Shown: positions 12,801 through 21,894, numbered from the stretch's first letter. The stretch is 64,000 bases of DNA from Cladopsammia gracilis (GCA_022457155.1 JAJGOT010000123.1:62001-126000), one strand, 5' to 3'. Made by a program: numbers and translations. Notes: generated by a model from the sequence alone, not told the origin.

Positions 12801-13083
12801 AGCAGCAAGCGAGGCTATTGTTCGTGGCGCAGTGCATTCTGGCCCAAAATGTGTTCGTGGCGCAGTGAATTCTGGTAAAAAGCGATCAAATCGAGATTTT
12901 TCCTAGCTTATATTTTTTTCTCATATATTTCTCTTAAATCCTGATTATGTTGCTGCTCACTCGCTACGCTCGTTCCGCAGCAATAATTAACAATTTTTCA
13001 CCGACCCCAATAACTCGAACCCCCGCTAACTCGAATTGATTTTCGTTTCCCTTCAGAGTCCGAGTTAGCGGGGTTCTACTGTA

Positions 13084-13913
13084 TAAGCATTAATCTTTTG
13101 CTTATGTCAATGCTCGCAGTTTTCACTTGACGCAAATAGGCCATTTGCACGATGGCGTCATTTGACTGCAACTACCAGAATTCATTTCGTTTTTCCTTTC
13201 TTATTTAAATTTTGTAATCCCAGTGCGGTTTAAGGACGTTCGCGCCAATTGTTTATGCGCATCCTTACTGCGCACGCAATTCATGTCGCAACGCCATGCA
13301 ACGTCATGCACCAGCGCGCGTGCAAAGGAAGAAATCTATTCACATGAAGGGATGGTAGCCGTTGCGTTAACTTTGCTTTGATTTAACTCGCTTGGATAGT
13401 CGGTGACCCCCATTTTTTTCTTCATATATCACTTTCTTTACCGATTATCTACAGTTTGTGAAAAAAAGAAAAAAAATCTGTCTTGTAGAAGTTTGATTTT
13501 TTTTTTTTCATTTTTTTGTCCACGCGACGTCGAATTGCACTCATATCTCAGCTGTATGTTGTTTCCGAATGCCCTCTTTAAAGGGTTAACTTATTTAAAG
13601 ATTGAAAACAGTTCGAATTATTTACGAATCAGGCCCACTTAGATAACATTTGAATATAATAGTTTCTCCCCAGCGATTCATCTTTGATATTGTTTAACTA
13701 AAAGCCATGGACACCATGTCATGTTACGAGGACTAACTTTTCAAAAACAGGGTATATTTCTACACACTATATCTCTTAAATCATTTCGGTGACCCCGAAA
13801 CAAATCTGTCTTGTATAAGATTTTCGCGCGAACAAACAAAAAACTGAAGGATTCTGGTAGTTGTAGTCTTATGACGTCAACGTGCAAATGGCCTATTCTT
13901 ATCGGCTTCCGCT
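13084..13913. other. Non-coding stretch; no gene seen
   Basis: It holds remnants of transposon sequence, a CpG-rich patch near 13235-13330 and low-complexity A/T runs. No open frame with recognisable content. Confidence 0.6.
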
Positions 13914-14362
13914 TACCGTATTGATTCGATTAAGCGCCCAACCTCGAATAAGCTCCCATCTCGAATAAGCGCCCACCCTGTAGGCAGGAAAAGTTAATAA
14001 GCGCCCAGCCTCGAATAAGCGCCCACCCCACCCCTCTAGGAGACAGCACCAGAGAGTTCGCTAATTGACCTTAGTGACAATGAGATTGAAAGTGACAAAG
14101 TACTACTAAGAGACTTCCTCGAAGACTGAGCTTTCCGAAGTATTTTAAAGAAACTTTCAATGAAAAGTTAAAATTCTGCTTTAGTTTTGTTATTATTTTA
14201 TTGTTTTGTTACAAACTAAACTTACTACTTGCTGAAATGGTGAAAATTTAATAAGCGCCCAGCCTCGATTAAGCGCCCACCTCAAATAAGCACCCACTCT
14301 CAAGGAGTCGAGGTCCAAAAATTTAATAAGAACCCAGGGCGCTTAATCGAATAAATACGATA
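13914..14362. mobile_element. MITE with TTAAGCGCCC-type inverted ends
   Basis: The left end reads TACCGTATTGATTCGATTAA and then GCGCCC; the right end is the complement with a few changes and finishes TACGATA. The interior repeats AATAAGCGCCCA several times. TA flanks both ends, suggesting a Tc1/mariner-type non-autonomous element. Confidence 0.65.
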
Positions 14363-15833
14363 TGTTTATGTTTATGTTGCTTGCAAAAAACAGGCTTTAG
14401 CTGAAATAAAATGTGCGTGAAGATATAAGCTGCTTCAAATGGAACAAGAGGCTACCCGTAGCCTATACTCGCACCGGTAATGTACGTTACTTGCGGGGAA
14501 CACTTACGTAACACAACAACAGGCAAATAAAACCAGAATTAGTTTCGCTTCTGCTTGCATGCGTGTGTATTCTTGTACCCAGATCTAATTCGATGCACAA
14601 ATAAGAGACAAAAACAAAAAGAATAAAAAAAAACAAGAGGCTACACTGGTAGCCTATACTCATGCGCTTGCATAAGAAAGTTTTACGGTTTATTTAACTG
14701 GCTCACGCATCCCTTCCCTCTCAACGAATTTTGCGTGACATGTAAGTCTTGTTTTGTTTACATAATATCAGATATCATTTAAAGACCTCTTTCATAATAG
14801 CGGCCGATTTATTTATTCTTTTATATGTATGTTAATTAGCCTTACTGGCCTCGGTAACATGTGCAAAATTGAAAAGAAATTTTACTCTAAAATGAGGCCT
14901 GTGAGGCTAATTAACATACATATAAAAAGAATAAATAAATCGGCCGCCATTATGAAAGAGGCCTATTACGACTAAATTTACGACTGAATTTGAACAGGTT
15001 TTATAAGCATTTCTCCAAAACTAGCGAGGACACAAGGAAAAAGTCAATCACAAATTGATATCAACATAAATTCCCATCGAAAAATGTAATTTCTTTTCCG
15101 GCAAATTCCAAATGCAAGTGGCTTGACTCGGCTATTTGAAAACTAGAACGTGATTACGGGCACGCCGAAATCACGAGGTCGCGTGTCAACCAATCAGACT
15201 AGTGAAAGTCGTCCCGCGGGATACGAGAAACTTTCAAAAAACAATGCCATTTGTGACTACGAAAAGAAGCTCGACCGAAACCTAGACTCATGCCGCTGCG
15301 CGCTTTACCTCGTTGCCGTATCCGTCATGAGTAAACAGCAACAAACAATAAAACCCAAATTTGTTTCACTTTTGCTAGCAAAACGACGTCGATTACACCG
15401 AATCCCAAGTACCGTGGGCTCAAAATTTCTCGCAGTGCATGGGTGCGTATTCTCGTACCCAGATCTAACACAATACACGAAAGTAGATACGTAAACACGG
15501 AGGAAAACAAGGAAAAAAACGGAGGGCAATCCTTGACTCGTTGCCGTATCGGCACGAGTAATAATCACTGTGATGTATTTTTACCGTCCTTGATATTTAT
15601 TTTTACTATACCTCACCAAGACCTTAGGGAACAACTCAAATATCTACGATTAGGAAAATGAGAAACGTTCAACGTAAAAGCCTTCTGCTCTTTTCCCAAG
15701 TTCTCTTGAGTAAAAAAAGCTATCGTGGATTTATTGTTTCTGTTTTACATGGCAGTTCACAACAGTTGGTTAAAGCTGGTAACAGTTGATTACAGCCGAG
15801 CGACCAGGTCTTGTTTTTACCGTCAGCCATTAA
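14363..15833. other. Non-coding stretch with repeats; no gene seen
   Basis: A segment around 14545-14610 (TTCTTGTACCCAGATCTAA) recurs in similar form at 15449-15475, so parts of this stretch are duplicated repeat sequence. The open frames 15150-15494 and 15443-15661 have no recognisable domain. Confidence 0.5.
14784..14963. repeat. Fold-back MITE, long inverted arms
   Basis: The arms CTCTTTCATAATAGCGGCCG (from about 14786) and the complement up to 14963 are about 75 bp each, and continue inward through TTATTTATTCTTTTATATG. The central part reads through a TTAGCC...GGCTAA pair. No coding content. Confidence 0.8.
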
Positions 15834-16853
15834 CCCTTTAAGTACCAATCGTACATATTCGTACGAAAATCACTAGTAGTGATTTAAAGATCTTCAGCTT
15901 TCACATATCTACACAAATGATAGTAATGATCCCTTGTTAGGGCAAAGCGATAAGTTTCATAGCATTAACAACCAACTACTTGACTACAACTGTGGATTTC
16001 CGCTGCATATGGTTGTTCATTCGGCAGCAAATCCAGAAATGCCCGTTTTCTACTTCCCAGGAAAACAACAAGAAACGCACATCTTTGCATCAATTTCTTT
16101 TAATGAAAAAGTAACTCTAAATCCAAAAGTGTAGATTTGCAGCTAACTTCGAACCTATTCCTCTGCATCCACTTAGAAAAATTTCCATCAATATTTCAAC
16201 AGACCGAGCAATTTCCATTCAATCAGAGCTATTCTTGCAAACTTATAACATCATTATGCACGACCGAAAGGAATTCTGGGTAATACGACCATACCGGCGG
16301 CATGCAAGTCTACCTACCTCTGTTTGATATATTTTTTAGAAGTGTCGAGCCACCCAGACCAACTGGCAAAATATTGCACCGATTGCATTCTTTAGAAGTC
16401 AAAAGTCGTCCAAATTGCCTTGGTAGGTCTCGAAATCTAACCACAGAAGGGCCAGAGAGACAACTTCACTCATGGACCGCCATGTTTTGCTACGGATACT
16501 TTTGGCGTTCCAGTCATAGTCAAATCATCTCTCACCTCTGATTTCTTTCAGACGTTTGCCTCTGCCCACCATTCCAGCTTAATGATGCCAGCCTTGGGGT
16601 TTCTGCAGTGAAAAATGACTCGAAAAAGCACTTATAAACCAAATTCTTATCAGATTCGAGTCCGTGTGATCCCTAATCGAACGAGCAACGGCTGAATACT
16701 GATGTCACAATGAAAATTCGAGCCCACGTTGATTTGAAACAGCGTATATTTTTATGTGAGCTATTTATATGCAGTCACGAAATTCTACAGATTGCCTAGC
16801 CCCACAAAACTGCTTTGGGAACCCAAGAAATTTGGTAACGAAAGGGTTAAAAC
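15834..16853. mobile_element. Element with TTAACCCTTT inverted ends
   Basis: TTAACCCTTTAAGTACCAA at 15834 and its near complement (TTTGGTAACGAAAGGGTTAA) ending near 16850 bracket about 1 kb of non-coding DNA. The ends resemble those of the 'CCCTTTCACTCCCA' MITEs in the 57-63 kb region, but the interior differs. Confidence 0.5.
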
Positions 16854-17189
16854 TTAAATATTGGGCTGTTCGTTGCGGAGAGAGACGCAATCCTGTCAGA
16901 GCTCAATTAACAATTGGGCTACACAGAGAGTCTCTGTTCCATTTCATAAATAATTTCTCCACTGAGTTCGACAAAACTTGCACATAGCCCGTGGTACGAA
17001 AAGATAAGCTTACAAACTTGCTCATTTTAGCTCCTACAACCGTATAAATGGTGAGATCTTTCGGTTTCAATCCATTTCAAACAATGTTTAGGAACATTTC
17101 CAAGGAAGCATAAAGAATTTTACCATATTTCAAAGCCAATTATTAGAAGGCATTTTCAGAAAGTAAGGGCGTGTTTTATTGGGGACAAC

Positions 17190-17945
17190 CGTTTTTGGTT
17201 GGTTTGGTTTATCAACATCCTCGTTAAAGGCTGCCCAAACAACACTTTCATGACTTCAATCTACCGGAAAAAAAACATTCACGGGGTTACACACCAAATG
17301 GGATTCCTTCACTCCGCACAAGTACAAAATAAATCTCATCCGCACCCTCACTTATCGCTGCTACAGGATTTGCTCCTCTTCTTTGTTGCTGAAATCTGCC
17401 CTTGATGAGCTTCGAAAGCGTCTTCTTCAGAACGTTTCCCCGCAAGGGATAATCAACTTTCACATTAATGATGTTATGAACAGAAACATTAACAAGTCAA
17501 ACAACCATGTCTCCACTGTTCCTTAGAAGGATATTATCATCCTGCTACCTTATTTAGGTTTACATAGCAACCAAATCTCTAAACGTCTTAAATCTTGTGT
17601 ATACAATTTTTACTCTTGTGTCAACCTTAAAATTATTTTTCAAAACACTCGCCGCATCAAATCTTTCTTCCCGTACAAGGACCGCTTAAATCGTTCTCAA
17701 CAGTTTAAAGTTATTTACAAAGCTAGTTGTTGGGATTGTGAAGAATGTACATTGGTAAAACTAAACGACGGCTTCATGATAGAAAAACTGAGCATTTTAA
17801 GGCCCTCGCTAAGGATGACCGCACATCAGCCATTGCTGACCATGTCAACACCACTGGACACAACATCAAGTGGGATTATTTTGATATCTTAGCGTCCGGC
17901 AAAACTGATTTCCACTGTAAAATCAAAGAAACATTGTTTATTTAA
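17190..17945 (+). pseudogene. Penelope-like element (PLE) remnant, target of the Polinton
   Basis: Several + strand frames carry pieces of a Penelope-like protein: MTSIYRKKNIHG (near 17240), typical of the region after the reverse transcriptase core, and a GIY-YIG endonuclease end (YIGKTKRRLHDRKTEHF, 17747-17800) continuing to KETLFI at 17942. The same frame resumes after a fold-back element at about 18260 (QELKPAFNTNVSSEKL) up to the left edge of the Polinton, and finishes with its stop at 36141-36143 on the other side. The 5' half, including the catalytic reverse transcriptase core, was not found. The copy was already dead, with frameshifts and a nested insert. Confidence 0.75.
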
Positions 17946-18255
17946 CAATTAGTTCATGCGTCAGCGTGCGTATGTCGAGATATTGAGCACGCGGGAAGAT
18001 TGGAGAGCACGAAAGAGGCGTAAGAGTTGCACGAGGCGCAGCCGAGTGCAACTCTAGCCTCTTGAGTGCTCTCCAAACTTCCCAAGTGCTCAATATCTCG
18101 ACATACGCACAGCTGCAGCATGAACTAATTGTTTTATAACATTATCAACGCGGTGTTTCTCGAAGTGTTAGTTTGCAGACGTCATTAGCGTGCTCAATAA
18201 GAATATGAAGCACGTTCGCGCTATTAAATTTGATTACGTGAAAATTCTAGCTATG
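17941..18255. mobile_element. Fold-back MITE nested in the PLE
   Basis: The long arms AACAATTAGTTCATGC (17944) and GCATGAACTAATTGTT (ending 18135) enclose a second pair (GTATGTCGAGATATTGAGCA and complement, then GAGAGCAC, GTGCTCTCC). It interrupts the PLE frame between KETLFI and QELKPAF. The right boundary, somewhere in 18135-18258, is not certain. Confidence 0.7.
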
Positions 18256-18306
18256 TTATAAACAAGAACTGAAGCCAGCTTTTAATACAAACGTCAGTAG
18301 CGAGAA

Positions 18307-18312
18307 GCTGAT
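18307..18312. repeat. Target site duplication, left copy (GCTGAT)
   Basis: GCTGAT stands immediately before the left terminal inverted repeat and again at 36128-36133 immediately after the right one. Six bases is the standard duplication length for Polinton/Maverick integration. Confidence 0.95.
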
Positions 18313-18633
18313 AGTAGTAGGAATAGGCCGCTTCTGACGCATTTCATTGAATTACCGTTTAATTATCGATCATTCACATTAATTTAACGAGAAAATGGTC
18401 CGTTCACACGTTCACAACTCGCGAGTCACGAGTCATATGCATAACGCATTTTCGTTAAATTATCGATCATTCACATTAATTTAACGATAAAAGATAATTC
18501 ACAACTCGCAAGTCACGAGTCATGAAGACTATCCCAAAGAGATACCACTCAAGCAACACTGATGAATTGGATATGGAAGAGAAAAATCGCCACTGCCTAA
18601 AGAAACCACCGCAAAGAGATACCACTCAAGCAA
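18313..18633 (+). repeat. Left terminal inverted repeat
   Basis: Identical to the reverse complement of 35807-36127 over 321 bp. Similarity continues with small gaps to about 18680, where the shared block ATGGAATTAAAGAAAT carries the early-gene box. Inside the repeat, three motifs are themselves duplicated: TATCGATCATTCACATTAAT, an ACTCG...CGAGTCA block, and AAAGAGATACCACTCAAGCA. The outermost bases are AGT triplets. Confidence 0.97.
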
Positions 18634-18668
18634 TGTTAGTGAGGAATTTTTATATGTAAAAAATGGAA

Positions 18669-18682
18669 TTAAAGAAATAAAA
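18669..18682 (+). promoter_or_regulatory. Early-gene box TTAAAGAAATAAAA, -31 of first gene
   Basis: The box begins exactly 31 nt before the ATG at 18700. The same box at the same distance precedes three other genes of this element (19201, 19832 and, on the - strand, 35765). It lies at the inner edge of the extended terminal repeat. Confidence 0.7.
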
Positions 18683-18699
18683 AGGACTAATAAAAGCAA

Positions 18700-19149
18700 A
18701 TGGATGTTCAAGAAATAAAACAAATTATTTATGATACCATCTACCTCATTTCAGACGCGTACGACATTAATGATGAGGATGAATTTGAAGTTGAAAAGGC
18801 AGAAAACCGAATTCGAGACTCTTTTCTACGTCAAGGAAAGACGATGAAACAATTTCTTCACTATCTCGAAAAAGCTGATTATTATGAAGGGTATTATCTG
18901 GGGGCACAATTGGATGCGGTGGTTGAATTGTTATCCTGTTTTAATTATTGTAAGCATGACTTACGGTTATACGTTTGTGATAGTTGCTGGAGATCGAGAA
19001 GTTTGTTCCACAGACGTAATGTGAAATTTAGAAAAACTATAGAAATATTTAATGAAATAAAGAAAAATATGTATAATGAACTCAGAAAGAGAAAGTGGAA
19101 GTCTGTGTTGGGTGAACTTATATACATTACAAGAAACAAAAATCAATAG
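18700..19149 (+). CDS. Polinton gene 1, unknown 149-aa protein
   Basis: The first gene of the element reads inward from the left terminal repeat. The 149-residue product has an acidic N-terminal half (a run of D/E near residues 22-32), a Cys pair pattern in the middle (CFNYCKHDL, then CDSCW about ten residues later, a possible small zinc site) and a basic C-terminal helix rich in K and R. I do not recognise a family. It has the conserved box at -31 and a hairpin 19 nt after its stop, as do the next two genes, so it is very likely expressed with them and before the virion genes. Its position next to the terminus and its lack of virion-type features suggest a host-interaction or regulatory role, which is an inference. 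Confidence 0.8.
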   Translation: MDVQEIKQIIYDTIYLISDAYDINDEDEFEVEKAENRIRDSFLRQGKTMKQFLHYLEKADYYEGYYLGAQLDAVVELLSCFNYCKHDLRLYVCDSCWRSRSLFHRRNVKFRKTIEIFNEIKKNMYNELRKRKWKSVLGELIYITRNKNQ

Positions 19150-19167
19150 AACATGCTGTATAATAAA

Positions 19168-19194
19168 TTTCATCTCTAAAAACTAGAGATGAAA
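19168..19194. terminator. Hairpin after gene 1
   Basis: An 11-bp perfect stem, TTTCATCTCTA (19168-19178) with TAGAGATGAAA (19184-19194), and a 5-nt loop. It begins 19 nt after the stop codon. One of a set of hairpins that follow most stop codons in the element. Confidence 0.5.
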
Positions 19195-19200
19195 ATGGAA

Positions 19201-19214
19201 TTAAAGAAATAAAA
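19201..19214 (+). promoter_or_regulatory. Early-gene box, -31 of gene 2
   Basis: TTAAAGAAATAAAA starts exactly 31 nt before the ATG at 19232, with the longer match ATGGAATTAAAGAAATAAAA shared with the box at 18669. Confidence 0.7.
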
Positions 19215-19231
19215 TATACTTAATAAAAGCA

Positions 19232-19780
19232 ATGGAAAAGCATTCGAAAAGCACACTCAAAGAATTGCAATTTTTAGCAAAAGAGATGAAAATCAAGGGA
19301 TATTATCTAATGCGGAAAGCAGAATTAATTGATGCGCTAGATGCTGTTGAAAGACAAGAGCCTGTGAAACCACCAAAGCGTAAAGTTTTACATTGTTATC
19401 ATGGGAGAAATAAATACAATTGTAAAGATTGTTCAGGAGCAAGGATTTGTGAACACGGTAGACAAGAGTATATTTGTAAAGAATGTGGTGGAAACGGTAT
19501 CTGCATTCATTGGAACATCAAGTACTATTGTAGAGAATGTGGAGGAAATGGTATCTGTTTACACGGTAATAATAAATATTACTGCAAAGAATGTGGAGGA
19601 AAGGGAATCTGTAAACATGGTAAAAACAAACGATATTGTGTTGAATGTGGTGGAAAGGCTGTCTGTAATCATGGTAAAAAAATCGGTAAATGTAAGGAAT
19701 GTAAAGAAGAGATACAACGACGGATAGAGGAATATGCTAAAAATGAAGAAATTGAATTGAGTGATGAAAGCGAAGATTAA
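19232..19780 (+). CDS. SAP-like plus zinc-knuckle-repeat protein
   Basis: This 182-residue protein starts with a SAP-like helix-turn-helix (about residues 5-42, pattern LKELQFLAKEM...IKGYYLMRKAELIDAL). A linker leads to about six tandem Cys/His units (about residues 54-165) with the spacing C-x2-C-x4-C-x-H-x7-C-x2-C and a recurring CKECGG. These look like a chain of small zinc-binding knuckles. The C-terminus is acidic. SAP domains bind DNA, and the repeats could bind nucleic acid or protein. The PolB of the same element starts with a very similar SAP-like segment. Likely an early DNA-binding or regulatory protein; function inferred. The box at -31 and the hairpin after the stop mark it as one unit of the early block. 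Confidence 0.85.
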   Translation: MEKHSKSTLKELQFLAKEMKIKGYYLMRKAELIDALDAVERQEPVKPPKRKVLHCYHGRNKYNCKDCSGARICEHGRQEYICKECGGNGICIHWNIKYYCRECGGNGICLHGNNKYYCKECGGKGICKHGKNKRYCVECGGKAVCNHGKKIGKCKECKEEIQRRIEEYAKNEEIELSDESED

Positions 19781-19796
19781 AAAACTGTAATTATAA

Positions 19797-19823
19797 TTTC
19801 AACTCGCGTTTCACGAGTTGAAA
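19797..19823. terminator. Hairpin after gene 2
   Basis: Stem TTTCAACTCG with CGAGTTGAAA, loop CGTTTCA, 17 nt after the stop. The loop is identical to the one at 20560-20588, while one stem base pair is swapped (C-G here, G-C there). Such a compensatory change suggests the structure matters. Confidence 0.6.
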
Positions 19824-19831
19824 AAATTGTC

Positions 19832-19845
19832 TTAAAGAAATAAAA
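19832..19845 (+). promoter_or_regulatory. Early-gene box, -31 of gene 3
   Basis: TTAAAGAAATAAAA begins exactly 31 nt before the ATG at 19863. The flanking bases differ from those of the first two boxes, so the box itself appears to be the conserved part. Confidence 0.7.
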
Positions 19846-19862
19846 TACACTATATAACAAAC

Positions 19863-20549
19863 ATGCAACTGACAAGTCTTTCAAATCTCCGCAAAGAAAA
19901 TATTACTTTCCACGAAGCTGTAACATACACGGTGAAAAACACCGATTCAGAATATCAAAGGATTAAGATTGAAACCAATTATCCTAATAACAAGAAAGGA
20001 CCGCTAGTTATCGAATCACCATTTCTCTTCAGTTTTGGAGTGAATGAAAGAAAGGATAAAGTAACTAACGAGGTAGTCGGTTACTCTATTCCGGTTTGTT
20101 TATGGAGTAAAGAGAAAGAACCGACAGCAGAAGAAAATGAGTTTTTTAAGTGTTTGACATTTCTCGAAGATATTTGTTTTGAACATTTAGAAGACACGTA
20201 TGGTCCGGAAATAGCGAATAAATTAAGTCAGCTTTTATATTTCAAGAAAGGTAAGACTGGTAAGAAACATGAAGCAAATTCGCCTGTATTATATGCTAAA
20301 CTCATGTATTCGGAAAAGTCAGATAAGATTTTATCGCTATTCACAGCGAAAGGAAATCAAAAACCGGATCCGCTCGACTATCTTAATCAATATTGTAAAG
20401 TCAAATTAGCTTTGATAATCGAAAGCATTTACATCAGTGACAGCGTCGTTTCAATACAGATGAAAGTTCACGAAGCATATGTTAAACCGCTAAAACAGAG
20501 ACAAGCGTTGTTAGCAATAGAAGAAAGCGAAAACGAAGACGAAGATTAA
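19863..20549 (+). CDS. Candidate ssDNA-binding protein (OB-fold, large-DNA-virus type)
   Basis: A 228-residue protein with alternating beta-rich segments (FLFSFGVNERKD near residue 56, YSIPVCLW near 76) followed by a helical part (FFKCLTFLEDICFEHLED near 95) and a strongly acidic tail (EESENEDED). The acidic tail and overall pattern resemble the single-stranded DNA-binding proteins of large eukaryotic DNA viruses, such as the family typified by African swine fever virus CP312R. I base this on general resemblance, not on an alignment. A replication SSB would fit beside a protein-primed PolB, since strand-displacement replication exposes single strands. The early box stands at -31, and a hairpin begins 11 nt after the stop. 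Confidence 0.7.
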   Translation: MQLTSLSNLRKENITFHEAVTYTVKNTDSEYQRIKIETNYPNNKKGPLVIESPFLFSFGVNERKDKVTNEVVGYSIPVCLWSKEKEPTAEENEFFKCLTFLEDICFEHLEDTYGPEIANKLSQLLYFKKGKTGKKHEANSPVLYAKLMYSEKSDKILSLFTAKGNQKPDPLDYLNQYCKVKLALIIESIYISDSVVSIQMKVHEAYVKPLKQRQALLAIEESENEDED

Positions 20550-20559
20550 ACTTTAATAA

Positions 20560-20588
20560 TTTTCAAGTCGCGTTTCACGACTTGAAAA
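20560..20588. terminator. Hairpin after gene 3
   Basis: An 11-bp perfect stem, TTTTCAAGTCG with CGACTTGAAAA, and loop CGTTTCA, starting 11 nt after the stop. It pairs with the 19797 hairpin as a covarying relative. Confidence 0.6.
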
Positions 20589-20599
20589 TACGTGTTCAT

Positions 20600-20738
20600 T
20601 GAGCTGAAACGTTGTCACGTTCAGCGAAAAAAAAAAACCGATGATGTCATCAAATAACCAGTTGAAAGCGGTTTCAACCGGTTGAAAATAAGCATGAGGC
20701 AATAGCAACAAAGGCTTAACACACCATTTGAAGCAAAG
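20600..20738 (+). promoter_or_regulatory. Palindrome-rich leader of gene 4
   Basis: This 139-bp interval has no -31 box. Instead it contains an imperfect hairpin near 20600-20622 (GCTGAAACG and CGTTCAGC), a GATGATGTCATC near-palindrome around 20640 resembling a CRE-type site, and the perfect 16-bp palindrome TTTCAACCGGTTGAAA at 20672-20687. It may hold transcription factor sites or a different class of promoter. Confidence 0.35.
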
Positions 20739-21308
20739 ATGGACAGCGACAGGATGCTTCATGATGTTAAGCAAACTTTCAACCAACTTCAGGTAAAATA
20801 CCCTCGAATTCAACAGCATCTTCGAAAATGTTATGCTGAAATTCAAGAAAAAGAAGAAGCGTCTACAAAGAAGCTGACAAACGATGAAAAGAAAGAGAAA
20901 ATCAAGGCGCTTTTGAAGACAACCGTCAACATGAAACATTTGAACGAAACCTTCGGTGGTTTAATTGATAAAGGTGCAACCACAGTGAAGGGACTGAAAG
21001 AGCTTTTGAAGGATCTAAATGAGGCTGGCTTATCTTATAAGAAGAAGATGACAGCATTTGCAGCGCGACAGGGAAAGTTACTGAAACAAGCAAGAAAACA
21101 ACTTACACAGCGTGAGTGTAAAGAAGTTCAAGAATCATGTGGTTTTACAATACGGTATATTAATTTTTTAATAGCGCTTAGCGATCTATTTGAAGTGTAT
21201 CCGAGACTACAATATTGTGCTTTACCAATCCGTACATTTATGTCAAATTTGAAAACTATTAGAGAGGTTTGTGAAGAAGAAAGTATCTTCTGGAAACACG
21301 TTTCTTAA
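20739..21308 (+). CDS. Polinton gene 4, helical unknown protein (189 aa)
   Basis: A Lys/Glu-rich, almost wholly alpha-helical product. Residues about 5-110 look like long amphipathic helices with coiled-coil character (NDEKKEKIKALLK region). The C-terminal third is more hydrophobic (YINFLIALSDLFEVYPRLQY), with no clear transmembrane span. I do not recognise a family. Unlike its three upstream neighbours it lacks the box at -31, and no hairpin follows its stop; the 12-copy repeat array begins 17 nt downstream instead. It may belong to a different expression class. A role in replication or regulation is possible, but nothing in the sequence decides it. Confidence 0.75.
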   Translation: MDSDRMLHDVKQTFNQLQVKYPRIQQHLRKCYAEIQEKEEASTKKLTNDEKKEKIKALLKTTVNMKHLNETFGGLIDKGATTVKGLKELLKDLNEAGLSYKKKMTAFAARQGKLLKQARKQLTQRECKEVQESCGFTIRYINFLIALSDLFEVYPRLQYCALPIRTFMSNLKTIREVCEEESIFWKHVS

Positions 21309-21324
21309 GCAGTTATCAAAGGTC

Positions 21325-21798
21325 AACTGAGAAACAGCGTTGCTTATTTTTGTGAATTTAATTAACTGAGAAACAGCGTTGCCTATTTTTGTGAATTTAA
21401 TTAACTGAGAAACAGCGTTGCTTATTTTTGTGAATTTAATTACCAGAGTTACAGCGTTGCTTATTTTTGTGAATTATTTAATTACCAGAGTTACAGCGTT
21501 GCTTATTTTTGTGAATTATTTATTAGCCATGAAACAGCGTTGCTTATTTTTGTGAATTTAATTACCAGAGTTACAGCGTTGCCTATTTTTGTGAATTTAA
21601 TTAACTGAGAAACAGCGTTGCTTATTTTGTGAATTTAATTACCAGAGTTACAGCGTTGCCTATTTTTGTGAATTATTTATTAGCCATGAAACAGCGTTGC
21701 TTATTTTGTGAATTTAATTACCAGAGTTACAGCGTTGCCTATTTTTGTGAATTATTTATTAGCCATGAAACAGCGTTGCCTATTTTTGTGAATTAGTT
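21325..21798 (+). repeat. 12-copy 38-42-bp tandem array between early and virion blocks
   Basis: Twelve units share the core ACAGCGTTGCYTATTTTTGTG followed by AATT. They fall into three head types (AACTGAGAA, ACCAGAGTT, AGCCATGAA) that alternate in the second half in a pattern suggesting duplication of two- or three-unit blocks. Two units lack one T. No open frame crosses the array. Its place at the boundary between the early genes and the virion block suggests an enhancer, replication or packaging signal; this is inference. Confidence 0.95.
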
Positions 21799-21867
21799 AA
21801 CTAGGTTAACTAAGTGAAAATAAAATGAAGTGAAAATGAAATGATGACTCACTCTTTGTGTTTCATA

Positions 21868-21894
21868 TTTTATTATACGACTTGTATAATAAAA
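21868..21894. terminator. Bidirectional hairpin after the membrane-protein gene
   Basis: An 11-bp stem, TTTTATTATAC with GTATAATAAAA, and loop GACTT. It lies 34 nt past the stop of the - strand gene at 21928. Both arms spell AATAAA when read 5'-3' on their own strand direction, so it could also act as a poly(A) signal for either strand. The same stem recurs at 24910 and 29869. Confidence 0.5.

Larger units (their letters stand above)
10244..13081. mobile_element. pogo/Tigger-type composite element
   Basis: The left end CAGTAGAACCCCGCTAACTC (10244) and the right end, its complement finishing TTCTACTG (13081), are flanked by TA on both sides, as in Tc1/mariner-pogo elements. No transposase is recognisable. 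Inside are the tandem array 10261-10685, a G-run/C-run fold-back (about 10795-11262) and a duplicated segment (11823-12408 and 12409-12800) containing a fresh MITE. Confidence 0.65.

Noticed and set aside
12126..12868. Paired open frames in the duplicated segment as a gene family
   Set aside because: They are short, inside a Tigger-type composite, and duplicated only because the DNA is duplicated. No domain.
17199..17405. Independent small gene
   Set aside because: Its content (MTSIYRKKNIHG) belongs to the Penelope-like element remnant.
19401..19727. Second overlapping frame in the zinc-knuckle gene
   Set aside because: It arises from the repetitive codons of the knuckle repeats in the +1 frame. 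No Cys pattern and no own start context.
21325..21798. CRISPR-like array
   Set aside because: The units are contiguous with no unique spacers, the genome is eukaryotic, and no cas genes are present. It is a tandem repeat.
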